From Hypholoma sublateritium FD-334 SS-4 (lineage: Eukaryota; Basidiomycota; Agaricomycetes; Agaricales; Strophariaceae), in the NCBI GenBank assembly GCA_000827495.1, contig KN817629.1, positions 1 through 64,000 on the forward strand: a stretch of 64,000 bases of DNA, written 5' to 3'. Made by a program: the position numbers and the translations under genes. The number at the start of each line of letters is the position of its first letter. Position 1 is the first letter of the stretch. The notes beneath the pieces are model-generated. The model was given only the letters and a program-made list of their open reading frames with translations. It was not told the origin of the DNA and made no database searches. Below are positions 1-11,438 of the stretch, in pieces.

Positions 1-390
1 GCAGCTTTCTTAGAGCTATCAAGAACTCCAGATTCCTCTGCATCTGGAGGGTATTAAGACCATTCATATCATGCTATCAAGAAAGGCTTACCTTTACGAC
101 GACAAGTACCACAGGGATTCGCAATATTCCTTCCGCAAATTCCGCATTGTGAACAAACAATGAACTTGAGAAAGAGACAAAGCAATAAATAAACTTGAAT
201 AAAAAGAAAGTAGAAAACTTACATTCTCCATGTTCTTTATATCAGCCTCTGAGACGCCCACAGCGTTCAGCTTTTTGCATTTTTGGCACATATCCGCNGT
301 GTTCCTTGGAAAGATTTCCTGACATCCATTCTTCTCATTATCTTCCCCTCCACATGGGACAGAGTTAGATCCAGCAGTGAATTCAGCCAT
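1..390 (-). CDS. Zinc-ribbon-type cysteine protein, 3' part cut by window edge
   Basis: Two exons are visible on the minus strand: 390-223 and 164-92, followed by a GTAAGC donor at 91; the rest lies beyond the window or in the last 60 bases. The start chosen is the Met of MAEFTAGSN; an in-frame Met at 507 is also open. The product has CGG near residue 13, the stretch ADMCQKCKKLNAV, then after the intron CGICGRN and PCGTC, so pairs of CxxC motifs fit a small zinc ribbon. In Agaricomycetes such N-terminal cysteine modules precede larger uncharacterised proteins; I recognise the pattern but no function. Three ambiguous bases (298, 416, 478) fall in or just upstream of the coding part, and the intron acceptor (CTCAAG) is not certain. 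Confidence 0.5.
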
Positions 391-3300
391 GAAATAGTTT
401 GTCCGAGTGAAAAGCNATGGAAGATGGGAAGGATAAGATTGGGATAAGATTTTTTCCAAGATTGGTAAATCTCTTCGNGTCTTGAAATGAATCACGCAAT
501 AGGTCACATGATCAATGGAAACACGCCAATAAAGATACTTATGCCTTGTCTACTGCCATGCAAACCAAAAAATGTTACGAAAACAATTATTTAGGATACA
601 TCTAGTACATATACATCTATTAGTAAAGTCGATACAATATTCTATCAAGAGGCGCAGATTTCGCGCACTCATCTGTAAAATGTCCTCCGATATTCAGATG
701 GAAAAGTCACATGATATGTTCCCACCAGTGACCAGCTCAAGAAATCAATTAATCAATGGTCGATGGCGAGAATCGATCCGTCAAAGCCCAGATTTTAAAA
801 TCCATCCATGGACTCTTGGCGCTTCGTAGTCGCGGGTTCTCCCTTCAATAGGCTGGGTATCCAAAAGAGGAAACGAGAGAGTTCAATCCCTGCCGCACGT
901 AATCTTTTTTGTTTATTGTCATACAGTACAATTTCCTTGCTTTATTGATGTTTTTACTGCTGAGAGCCTGCAGAGTCACAGCCAAGGTAAGGGACTATTC
1001 AGGCTGCAGAATATCTTCAAATATAATCATTACTACCATCCAGACCTTCATCTTTGAAATTACATTAAATTCCGCAAACACTGACAGGTTCAGTAAATTT
1101 TTGCACCACAGTATTCAATGCCATGTTAAAGCAGTAAGGAATATGCAAATTTACAAGTGCACATATCTATCCCGAGTCTAAGCTCTGCACTTTATCCAAC
1201 CTACCTGCATGCAATGTGCATATTCAGTTAAATACTTGCAACAAGATTTTGACTATAATTTTGAGTATTTGTCTTAGAAACAGCTTAGTTTAATGCGTGA
1301 AATTTTTCAGGATTCATGGCATTACACTCTGTGGACTGCAAACAATAATATCATTGCATGATATACTAATATTACATGAGGTGAGTTGGAGACAGATAAT
1401 TTATTTATCTTGTTGATGCAATATGATTTTAATGGCATAGAAAGTAAAATAGACAAGAAGTGAAGGTATTTATATTTTTTGAAGGGTACAACAAGCAGTA
1501 AGTCTACGAGATGGGAGCCTAAGATGTGGTCATGGCAGATAACATGGCAGGTAACATGCGTGGGAAAGTGCACATGACCATGTTATCTGCCATGGCAGAT
1601 AACATACCCAGCTTATTGAAGGGTAAGCCGTCGCGATTGGCACTGTATTTTTATACACTTGTGCTTATCAGTACATTATTTATGTGGCAGGCTTTCAATC
1701 GCGTGAGCTACCGATGGCAGCATGCGAACAGATGGCATGCTGTTGTACAGCAATACTGATTATGTATATCGCATTTGTGGTTTTGGATGGAGCAAGATTT
1801 GGTTGAAAAACCGCGTCCTGATGGATCTAATGGAGGTTCACCGCATAAGTATCCACGCCGTTAATATGCAAGAGGGTCAATTATCCTTGTCCACGTCGAA
1901 GACCGTGCCCATTTCCGGCTTCTCAATGTGCGTGCGGCACCGCCGGCACGCTAGAGCTTGGGGAATACGTGTCTAGATAAGGAAATTATTCCTTGTTGCC
2001 AGGGTTTCGGCGACCATGAGACCAGCGCTGATGATGGAGCTTTCAAGTTGAGCTGGCTGATGAAGCTTCGATGAAGCTTCAATTAAACCGGCACCAGGCT
2101 CCAGGCGCGACCTGGTCTACCACTTCAGATTACAACTACTTACAAGGTTACAAAATGCATACTTATGTTTGTAGTGCATAGCACTGCAGTTGATTGTAAC
2201 AAGCGCAGCACTGACATGCATGCAGGATACCACTTTGTGCTAAGTACTGTCGCCGCGCTCAGGCTCAAGAACCAGTGTGTTTGTTAGATATCAAATGATA
2301 ATACCGTCATTCAACTGACTCAAGTCCAATTGTATGTAGATCGGTTGTACGGGAACACAAAGCAGGCCAACAGAGCATTTGTGAGTAGCTCATGCCACAA
2401 GTATAGTCGCTCTGGGGACTCGGATTTTCAGGTGCGTCGGCGTAATTAGCGTTACAATGATTCGAGTGTGCAAGAAAGTAAGTCGGTGTAGAGGTATAGG
2501 GGAAAGACTCTATTCATATTTAGATATCCGACAGATACACCGTCACTAGCTATTTGACAGATTCAACCTGTAAAAAATGTAACGAGAATACTGGGTGATA
2601 TGTAATTATACGTCTCACCCACGGGCTTCGAGGATTGATATTCCAGAATAACTCAACGATTCTGTATGCACACCATGCCACCGAATATGTTTTACAAAAA
2701 AAACGGTCCTTCATAGCTGGTCCTTCGTAACTATCATTCTTACACTCAAGACTGTAGGATCATCTTAGTATTACAAGGAGCTAAGGCTTCGAAGCATTTT
2801 GGATCATGATGCAGTGTCGCCTTGTCGTCCGCAAAAATACAAGTGTAAATCATCCAGAAGCTGGATTCTGGAACAAAGACAAAACCCAGGTCTTTGTAAA
2901 GAATCAGATCGAAGGTGGGCCCATCGTCTCAATCATGTTCTATCGAATGATGTTTTTTCTCGGAAAGAGATAGAGACCCAAAAAGTCAAGATGGATTACC
3001 AGGCAGCTAAGCCTGCAGACCGGTGCCAACCACCGTCCGTTGTATCAAAAATACGAATGATGTGATACAGTTGGGCGCTCGCATCCCTATATATACACAG
3101 GAGACCTAGGTGTAATCGATCGAAACATTTGTTTGAAAGGTCAGGATGCTCTCTGAGAATATTCTGACAGGTGGGAGAAACAAATCAAATACGACCCTCA
3201 GGCTCCCCAAAATGTACATATGTAAGAGGACCATGAACAAAACAAGAACACTGCAGGAGATTATAAAGGTTAGGGCAAATTGTGGAATAGGACCAGATGA

Positions 3301-3453
3301 TATTCGTGATTAAAATGGCATCAGCATAATGATGCAACAAAAGGATGATCATTCTGTCCCGAGGCACACACAGAGAATAAGATCACCGATTTAGCTATTC
3401 GAACATGTTCCTAATGTTCATATCTAACACGGGGATCAGAATCTATATTTTCT
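391..3453. other. Gene-poor AT-rich spacer
   Basis: I find no convincing coding region on either strand. The open frames are short, lack codon bias and match nothing I recognise. The one structured element is the inverted repeat at 1531-1605, listed separately. No tRNA cloverleaf was found. Confidence 0.6.
1531..1605. repeat. 17-bp inverted repeat with a third direct copy
   Basis: The 17-mer CATGGCAGATAACATGG at 1531-1547 is matched exactly in reverse complement at 1579-1595, separated by 31 bases. A further direct copy of its first 15 bases starts at 1591, overlapping the right arm. Such an arrangement can fold as a hairpin. It may be a small foldback element or a paired regulatory site. 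No coding sequence is attached. Confidence 0.75.
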
Positions 3454-4260
3454 CTATGGCGTCGACATCCTAGCCATGATCTCGTTCACCTTCTCCCTCC
3501 ATTCGTGCTCCCAGTCATCCCAAGTCAGACCGAGCATCGCTGTATTCCTGCCGGGACACTTCGTGCGCGGGTCCCCGTCCCGGAGATCGATCCCATTTCC
3601 CGGCCTCCCGGCCGGCAAGACACGGTCCCAACGCAGGATGCCTTCCAGAACGAAGCCCATCCGCTGCGCGAGGCACACGCTGGGCACATTAAGCTCGTTC
3701 GCCTGCCAGACAACGCGGCGAAGACCTAGTCCATCCGGAGCGGTGTCCAGCGCGTAGTGCAACAGGATGCCGACGGCGTTTGACGCGACATGCGTGCGCT
3801 GGAACGCCGGGAGAATTACGATGCATCCAATTTCGGTCACTAGGTTTTCGGGCGACGACTTGATGCAGCCTATGATCCCGGCAAATTTTCCCTGAGGGGT
3901 AGCCATTCCTGCGTCGCGCTGAGCGCGTGGTGCGGCGCGCGTCTTGTCGTAGATGGCAAAGAGGACGTTGCCTTTATTGTCGCGTACGACAGGGTCAAAG
4001 TGGTTGGTGGTGAAGTCCGCAGCATCCGAGAAGGGTCCGAACGGGAGGTATTTGAATAGCTCTGGAAACGGACGCGCTTCGTCGATGAAAAGCTGAGCGT
4101 GCTCTGCAGGCTTTGGATGAACTGGTAGTCAGCCGAGTTTACGATGGAATGTCTGCTGGCGACGCACGATGAAAGGTGTTAGAGCAACGCGTTCACTCTC
4201 CAAGCTAGCTGGAAGAGGATAGCAGAAGTTGGCATCATGAAGACCTTCAACTTGGCTCAT
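3454..4260 (-). CDS. GNAT family N-acetyltransferase (paralog A)
   Basis: Exons 4260-4168 and 4110-3454 with a 57-nt intron give about 249 residues. The product resembles the RimJ/RimL-like branch of the Gcn5-related acetyltransferases, which transfer acetyl from acetyl-CoA to an amine; the substrate cannot be told. The N-terminus carries a beta strand with LESERVALTPFI. A KYLPFGPF motif follows, then AGIIG, a strand ending in ILPAFQRTHVAS where the acetyl-CoA pyrophosphate loop is expected, and VWQANELNVPSVCLAQRMGF, the usual N-x-x-S-x-x-x-A-x-x-x-G-F signature of the family's last helix. The start matches the paralog at 34877-35655, which has an intron at the same position. It is flanked by spacer on both sides. 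Confidence 0.85.
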
Positions 4261-6490
4261 GGTTGTTGGAAGCAAGAGACGATGATATGAGTCAGAAGAG
4301 CAAAATCTTGCGCGATGTATGGATAACCATCTCGACTATATCAGATATGGAAGATCTTTAGCCACGATAGGAGCGAAGATCCGTGATGTCGATGACTCGT
4401 GAAACCAAAATGTACGTGTCGCCGGTCGCCTTAGTATTTTCGTCTGCGTCGAGTCTGAGTACTCTGCAGCTTTGAAAGAGCTCCGTCTAGAGTCGTTTCC
4501 GATTGATTTCGTCGTTGGCATACAGATATTCGAAAGTCCACCTTTCAAGAATAATTCAAGTTCATGTTGTCAGGTTTTCCCTTCTGAGAGATGCCTGTGA
4601 CAGCCTGTCGCAGATGAAAGTCAGATACAGAATTTAGGGGCCGAGGGGCGCAGCCTAGGGGTTGCGAACATCGCCGGGCCAAGATAGCTGGTTGCTGTTA
4701 TGTACTTGAAGCTTGAAGCGATGTGGTTTTGGCCAAGCTTGTGTTTCTATGAGATCATTTTTCGGCAATTAATATACTTTCAAACACCGAAACACACATG
4801 TTAGCTGCTAACACTTACTTACATTACACGTGACTGTCCTTGTTTGACTTATCGTAAGATGTGCCGCTTTGCCGAAGCGGTTTTTCAATATTGCCGACGG
4901 CAGGCCAGCGGATTCGGACGCATCTTGCGCGGTACTGTGAAGGGCGAGGGTGGCACGGCGCACCGGTAGTTTAGGGAACAGCTTACAGAACAATATGTTT
5001 TCTGAGATAAAAAATGATGTCCGCTACAGTAGTTCTGCACATTTGAAGAGAGGGAACCTTGAGGGAACCTTCGCCATTGCACTTTAGTGCAGCGTGATGG
5101 TATGTTCGAAGCCGGCGCCTCGATGTCGCCCTCTTGGATTGACCCACGTGTCTGCGCAAGAAAGTACTGGGGAGGCATTAAACAATATCAGAACTCATCG
5201 GAGTCAGAATAACAGATTTTGAATGAGTATATTGTTCAAAATAATTTGCAAAAGCTTTCTTTCATGTGGTCAGGGAGTAAGCAGCAAGTCAGTATCGAAG
5301 GCAGGGCATGTAAATGTGTTCAGATAGAGATTAATNTTTTTGGAGAATANCTAGACACAGTATCAAATATNAATGTTTGTATTTCCTTCTTCTCAGCTTA
5401 CCATCTCTTCCTTGAATAAAACAGGTCACCGANCATGNGCACCATGGCTANGCGCATCAACCTTATGATGCTGCGCCATCCTTGCCTCGTTTATCCACCT
5501 CCCTGTGTGGGAAGAATCAAGAGCACTCAAAGCGCAGCCNTGTGTGCGATTCTACAGCCAGAAAGCGTACNAAAAGCNTACGCGCCGCACAGTGGAAGTG
5601 GGAACAGCGCATGCGCGTGACAATGTGGTGACGGCTTGTCGCACTGGATTGCACGAGCATATCTGTAAGGTACTAGATACACAGGTGGTATTTCTAGAGA
5701 ATATAGAAGATACATGTTGAAGGCATTCAAATTGAGGAGGCATGAGAATATTACACAGATCAAACGCAGGTCGTGCATTGTCTCTCACTTCATCTTCAAG
5801 TAGATTTTCTTGATCTATTATGACAAAAGTTTCATCATAATTACCTAGAGTAGCCATGCTTGTGCGTCTTCTGTTTAATTAAAATATGATTCTTTCTCTG
5901 TTACTTGTGTATCATATAATATTCTTCCCGACTCGAGATCGGGTGAGCTGCAGCCCGCTTAGATAAAATATGGTATGCGGAACCGGACGCGTGGACGCGA
6001 CGTTGCACGTGCCATGGCGTGCGCGCTTGGCGCCACTTTGGGCTCTCGGCAAAAGCCGGTCTTCAAGGTGGGTCAGAAACGCCGGCCCAGTCAGATGTTT
6101 CCTTGATATACTAAAGGATAAGATAATGCTTAAGTTAAGGGCTAAAGGTACTGTTCAGACCTCTCGTTAGGTAGTAGCAGCAATAGATGTACAATGTTTT
6201 AGTGACCAAATGATGGGCATCATTGATGGTGTCTGCTAGTGTGTAGCGTGTGTGAATTTTTGCCGATAAATAATGTCATATGTTTCGCCCGTGCGTCCAT
6301 CCAGCCCGTTCGCATCTGCCCGATCGCCGCATTCCCGGCGACAGCCAAACGGCGGGCTACAGCACCCTTATGAGTAATACTTTCCCCACATATTCTTACA
6401 GCAGCTTACTATTTAACTTGCGCCATACGGATTGGTCATGACGTTGTCCACGCCTCCGGGTAGCATCCGGCTTCTTCATCGACGACCACC
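4261..6490. other. Spacer with clustered ambiguous bases
   Basis: No supported gene. Eight of the single Ns in the window lie between 5336 and 5578. A minus-strand open frame starting at 5857 (MATLGNYDETFVIIDQENLL) with a plausible intron near 5720-5663 is the only stretch that looks faintly protein-like; it runs into the N-rich region and I cannot assign it. The interval 6180-6490 is probably the promoter and 5' leader of the carrier gene. Confidence 0.45.
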
Positions 6491-7888
6491 ATGACTGCAA
6501 CCAGCGCCAGCGACGAACGGCAGCCACTGCTCCCAAGAACTACCGATTCGGAGCCACAGTCGGCGGACAACGTCCATGAGCAACTGGCCGACACGAATGC
6601 CACCGCACCTCCGAAGGCGGATGATCTAGACTGGCGCGCGTACGCGTTCTACGGCTGCGTGATCCTCGCAGGCTTGATAGCGCTATCGTTGCTTATCAAG
6701 GGGTTCATCGACTCCGGGGAGAAGGAAGTGCGTCGCGCATTTGGTTAGCGTGCAATTTAAGCTCTGACGTTGTCCAGTTCGACCTTATCGGCGCGTTGAA
6801 GAAAGCTCTCGGTGGCGGTCTGAGTGGGGCGGCAGGTGCGTCTACTGATTGGGATTGCTTCCAGTAGCTGACTGTCGATGATTAGCGATGGTGCTGCAGG
6901 TCCTGACGCTGATGGTACGTGAGCTGCCACCTGGATCTGCTTACCTTCTGACGACATTGCGCAGCCTCTGCGGACGGTCATGAACTTCCAATATCGCTAC
7001 GGGATGACGACGACCCGGGCAGCGCGTACGCTCTACGCGGACGGCGGCTGGTCGCGGTATTACCAGGGACTCACTGCTGCTCTGGTGCAAGGCCCCGTAT
7101 CACGTTTCGGCGACACCGCCGCCAATGCGGGGATTATCGCCCTGCTCAATTCGAACCCGTACATGAAGGAACTTCCATTCACCGTCAAGACGATCTTCTC
7201 GTCTGTGGCCGCGGCGACGTTCAGGATGGTGCTAACGCCAATCGACACCATTAAGACGACGCTGCAGACGCAGGGCAAGCCAGGAGTGGTGATCTTGAAA
7301 GCACGCGTACGTGGTCCTATTTTACGATTATATCCCATCTAATAATAGACACAGGTCAAGCAATATGGCATTGGCTCCCTGTGGTATGGCGCCCTCGCCA
7401 CCGCTGCGGCCACGTTCGTTGGACACTACCCGGTACGATCTAGCTTCACTGATAGTACGTTGTTATCTAACCAAAATTACAGTGGTTTGCGACGTACAAC
7501 TATCTGAATGAAAACCTGCCACTACCACACAGCGTGTTCGAGAAGCTCTGTAGAGGGGCCATCATCGGCTTCGCCGCCTCTGTCATCTCCGATACCACCT
7601 CGAACTCGCTGCGCGTGCTTAAGACCTACAGGCAGGTAAACGAGACTCGGATCGGGTACCTCGCGGCAGCGCGCGCGGTCATTGCGGTTGATGGCGTCAA
7701 GGGGCTCTTTGGGCGCGGCCTCAAGACGCGTATTCTGGCGAACGGGCTGCAAGGGCTCATGTTCACTGTGCTGTGGCAGTTCTTCATGGACTTGTACGTA
7801 CAGATACGCTAATCTAGGCATTTTGGGGGGTACTAACCTAAACAACTTATGCAGGTGGAACAATAACACGAAACCAAAGACGGGTTAA
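6491..7888 (+). CDS. Mitochondrial carrier family (SLC25-type) transporter with N-terminal membrane extension
   Basis: Seven exons: 6491-6727, 6778-6835, 6886-6914, 6965-7306, 7355-7432, 7483-7793, 7855-7888, giving 362 residues. The body has three carrier-type repeats: the second keeps a good signature (LTPIDTIKTTLQTQ, the Px[DE]xx[KR] form). The first (MPLRTVMNFQYRYG) and third (SDTTSNSLRVLKTYRQ) are degenerate. Before the carrier core lies an 80-residue extension with a charged start, an acidic dileucine-like ERQPLLP at 9-15 and an extra hydrophobic span at about residues 53-70. Carriers normally have six helices and no such extension, so residence in a membrane other than the inner mitochondrial one (for example the vacuole) is possible. 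The substrate is unknown. The gene converges on the F-box gene, and a copy of its last exon lies downstream at 8210-8243. Confidence 0.88.
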
Positions 7889-8209
7889 GCTACGATTCAT
7901 TATACCTAAAGGAGCGCATATTGAGTGGATGGAGTGCATACGGATACCATTATTTTATAGACAGACGACCCATCTCTGTATGCGCAATTTTATATTGGTG
8001 GATGCATCCTCTTGCAGGTCGGACAGTCACTTGTTGTGTAGATATCAGGTCCCGCCTCGTCACATGCCATGTATGCCTTCACATTCATGTTCTCGCGTTC
8101 TTTTTCTTGACACGCAGGACTCGTGTATTATGATGGCAGTTTTTCACGGCTATATGGATGCGTGAATCTAATGGGTTCTATGAAATGCTAATATACATAT
8201 TTCATGCAG

Positions 8210-8243
8210 GTGGAACAATAACACGATACCGAAGACGGGATAG
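8210..8243 (+). repeat. Duplicated last exon of the carrier gene
   Basis: A 34-base unit identical in size to the real last exon (7855-7888) follows an acceptor-like TTCATGCAG. It encodes WNNNTIPKTG and a stop (TAG), against WNNNTKPKTG (TAA) in the primary exon. Similarity continues into the following 60 bases or so (the 3' UTR), though diverged. The reading phase matches the donor at 7794, so it could act as an alternative terminal exon; equally it may be an inert duplicate. Confidence 0.8.
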
Positions 8244-8340
8244 ACTACGACTAACTACTAGTTATACTTAGAGGAATGCATATGGGTGCTGAATGAACGG
8301 AGTGGTGGATGCGGAAGTCATTATTGGGTCGTAAGGGCCA

Positions 8341-9705
8341 TCATATGCGCGCCTCCGCATCCGTGCTCTCCACCTGCACGTCAAGCCCGAGGTCACGCAG
8401 CTCGACGAGGCGTATCACGAACTCGTCGTTGAGGTGCACGGACGGGCGCACGCGCACGTGTTCGAGGCGCGCGAGGCCGTCGTCGTCGCGCAGGCGCGAC
8501 TGCAGCATGTCGACGAACGTGTCGAGCTCACGCGCGGCCGTCGCGCTGACGGTGAGCTCGAGCTTTTGCAGGCGCGGGAGCAGCATGCCGTCCATGGCGT
8601 CGTTCGAGAAGAAGTTGCGCGTGAGCGCTTCGAGGAGGTAGCGCGTGACGGTGAGCTCGGGCTGCGTGTCCGCGCCGTTCAGGGCAACGAGGCGCGAGGG
8701 CGGCGCGGCGGAGAGCACGATGAGGCTCGTGAGCGACGAGAGGTGCTTCAGGCCTTCCACGAGCTGGTCGTCCGGCAGCGCGGTCTTGCGCAGGTGCAGC
8801 GTTTTGAGTGTCGGCAGCCGTGCCAGAAACTGCGTGAACGCGTCGCCAAATGTCGAGTTTACGTTGCAGATCGTGAGTGTCTCGAGGTGTGGCAGTGTGA
8901 GGTGCGGGAAGAGCGCGGCGAGTTCAACGGACTCGTTCCAGGGCGGTGTCATAATCGTGAGGCACGTCAGGTGCTTGTGGCACACATACGGGTAGATCGT
9001 ATTCGGCGATCCCGGGACCGCGGGCCCGCCTTCGACGAACACGACACTCATCTTGGTGAGGCTTGTCCCACGCGCGAGCACTTCCAGGCAGTCGACGATG
9101 TTCCCGGAAAGCAGCGGCATGTCCTGCAGCTGGCTCCACGGGAAGCGCAGCACGGTGGGCGAGAAATTGACGCACTCGAGCGAGCGCAGACTAGGCGCGA
9201 TTTCGAACATGTTGAGGCCGCCCGGGACGACGTCGTCGTCGGTCCCAAGGCTGAGATCGGTAAGCATCGGCAGCCGTTTTCGGATGCGGTTGAACGACTT
9301 GAAAGCGCGATACGGGAGGTAGAAGAACATGGTCCGCCATCGCTCTGAGTGGTCCATCAGCTTCTCGAGAACAGCGTGAGTGTCCGCGAATGGCGCCTCC
9401 TCCCAGAACACGTAGACGGTGAGTGGGCACGCGGCGGAGCGCGCGAGCCAAGTAGATACGAGGGCGATATCGGCCGCGGAGGCGTTACCGGAGAGCTCAA
9501 TGAATAGGCGGGCCCAGAGCTTGGGGTTGGCGATGGCAGCGGCACGCCATTGCGAGCAGATGTTGGAGAGGAGGAGCGGGATGTGGATGGTATTCCGTGC
9601 ATCCACGCTGTCGTCAACGCAGAGTAAGAAGATCTCTGAAAGAAGTTCAATTGGCAATCGTCCGGACGGCCCATGCGACGATGAGATGTTGGTTGATGGC
9701 TTCAT
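8341..9705 (-). CDS. F-box and leucine-rich-repeat-like protein
   Basis: Intronless, 454 residues. Residues about 14-60 (GRLPIELLSEIFLLC, then SNICSQWRAAAIANPKLWA) form a classic basidiomycete F-box, the Skp1-binding part of SCF ubiquitin ligases. The rest consists of irregular leucine-rich segments (LPHLETLTIC, LPTLKTLHLRK, LPRLQKLELTV) likely to form a solenoid that binds a target. Agaricomycetes have very large expansions of this family, so the target cannot be named. The start is the first Met after a stop and precedes the F-box by a usual distance. The 3' end faces the carrier gene. Confidence 0.9.
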   Translation of the reverse strand: MKPSTNISSSHGPSGRLPIELLSEIFLLCVDDSVDARNTIHIPLLLSNICSQWRAAAIANPKLWARLFIELSGNASAADIALVSTWLARSAACPLTVYVFWEEAPFADTHAVLEKLMDHSERWRTMFFYLPYRAFKSFNRIRKRLPMLTDLSLGTDDDVVPGGLNMFEIAPSLRSLECVNFSPTVLRFPWSQLQDMPLLSGNIVDCLEVLARGTSLTKMSVVFVEGGPAVPGSPNTIYPYVCHKHLTCLTIMTPPWNESVELAALFPHLTLPHLETLTICNVNSTFGDAFTQFLARLPTLKTLHLRKTALPDDQLVEGLKHLSSLTSLIVLSAAPPSRLVALNGADTQPELTVTRYLLEALTRNFFSNDAMDGMLLPRLQKLELTVSATAARELDTFVDMLQSRLRDDDGLARLEHVRVRPSVHLNDEFVIRLVELRDLGLDVQVESTDAEARI

Positions 9706-11438
9706 GGTAAATTCTGTGGAAATTACAAGTCGCGGGAATTAGGGCGGGAGAGGTGGTGGGAACCTGTGACCAATATGTGATTTGTGGTATAATTCGCCTC
9801 AAACATCCACAGGGATTGGTTGCTGAAAACCTGGGTAGACTCGGGTGTGTAGTTATTCGAAGTCGATTCGAAGCACCTCCGTTCCGGTTCGTATAAGCAG
9901 AAATCTAGGGATCAGGAACGATCAGCGACTATCGGGGAGTCTTAAAAATGTCTCCTACCCGTAGAATGCCTCTAGTTTAAGACGATGGAGGTATACGAGA
10001 GAGGGGCGAGGCGTTCATGATGGACGTCGAGGATCAGGAGTTGTTAACTTTAGCTGACGATCAATATCTGGATCTTATCTGTTGTCTGCATCTCATCCTC
10101 GTGCCAAATATCGGCACGGAACCGAGCCTATTCCGGCTTCCGCTGTGGATTGAGGTCAAATTGAGGTATTAGACGTGCACTCTATTCCACGTCTATTTCT
10201 CAACGTGTATGAAGCTGCTTCGCGCTTTTCACGATCGACCCATCGATAACTGCAATCGATTCGCATCCTCGGCCGACTTTATTTGCAGCACTGATAACGC
10301 GTCCACGTTGAAATCGCGTGTTGCGTTCACGCTCCTCCCCATTTGAATGGCTCGTGTGCTGATTGGTAGATATCGGCTCGAAGTCGAAAATATGGATGGT
10401 AGAAGAATTTGGAGATGTTCACTGAATCTAAACAGTGTGAATACCCATGGAAGAGGAAATACTCTGAGGCGGAGTCGAGGCAATGATAGAAACAATTTGG
10501 GAATAGAAGAAAAATTTACGTACGGCATTGGAGTACGAGCTACAGTGGTTCTGATAGATAAGGAGGCTACACGAGTTTGTGGGGACAGTTTGAGAGCGCT
10601 AGGATCTGGGAACTCGATCGAGAAGAGGATAGAGGATGTTTCCTGCAGTACGCTAGATAAAATAAGCCGGGAAGGAATTATATGCGGTCATGATGTGCGT
10701 CAAACAAGGCTTTTGGGGAAGGTATCACCGAACTTAGAGAAAACGTTTTCATCTTGCGCCGATGAATGTGGCGAGCTTGGAGGTCGTGTTCATATCAACG
10801 GCAACTAGGTGGTCACTCAGAATCAAGTTGTTTCCCTGAGGACCTCTATCCCACCTTCATGCTGCCCAGTGTCCGACTTCGGACGCAAGATGGAACCAAA
10901 TGTGCTGGCGCCGCGAGCCGAGTAATTCGCATCCACTGGCATAAGGACTTGCAATGGTTGTATGGTTGTAGGTCGGACATTTAGTCCTTGAGGTCTTGTC
11001 CGCGAAACAAAGGCGCAGGGCCGAAAGCGAAGAAATTGATGAAAGTGGTTGAAGAAAGAGGTGCTGCGCTAGCGCCGGACTGGGTATCACTTACTTAGGG
11101 CCGACCAACTCCAAGCGCGTCACGATTTTATCCGCGTAGGTGCTGTATATACATTATTCATTGAGCCTACCGTCAGGAAATTATCAGAACTAAAAAGGTG
11201 CAAGTCCGCTCGCTGTGCGTATTACTTTGCCGAGAGCTGAGGTTCATGCATGTTGAAAAAAGGAGGAAGGTACGGCGTGGTACGGCAAGCAAACATGCAT
11301 AAGCGCTCGCACGGGCCATCAACAAATCGCGGATCCCGAATTTATTTCCCTTCTAGGAAACTTCAAATTGATCTTTGAAATTTGTGGAATTTAGGGGCTA
11401 GATACGGTTCTCTTCACTCCTCTCTCCCTTCATGCCGG
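9706..11438. other. Spacer, upstream regions of two divergent genes
   Basis: Promoter region of the F-box gene (minus) on the left and of the coiled-coil protein (plus) on the right. Open frames between 10229 and 10984 on both strands overlap each other and resemble nothing known; I take them as chance. Confidence 0.5.

Noticed and set aside
780..900. Possible tRNA, from a GTTCAATCC-like T-loop
   Set aside because: No matching acceptor, D and anticodon stems could be folded around it.
5435..5857. Short frames around the N cluster as a gene
   Set aside because: The minus-strand MATLGNYDE frame is weakly protein-like, but cannot be followed through the ambiguous bases and matches no known family.
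8434..9348. Long plus-strand open frame rich in Arg and Glu
   Set aside because: It is the antisense shadow of the GC-rich F-box gene; its composition reflects the complementary codons.
10229..10984. Overlapping open frames of 70-150 codons on both strands
   Set aside because: They overlap each other, have no recognisable motif or intron pattern, and sit in promoter DNA between two divergent genes.
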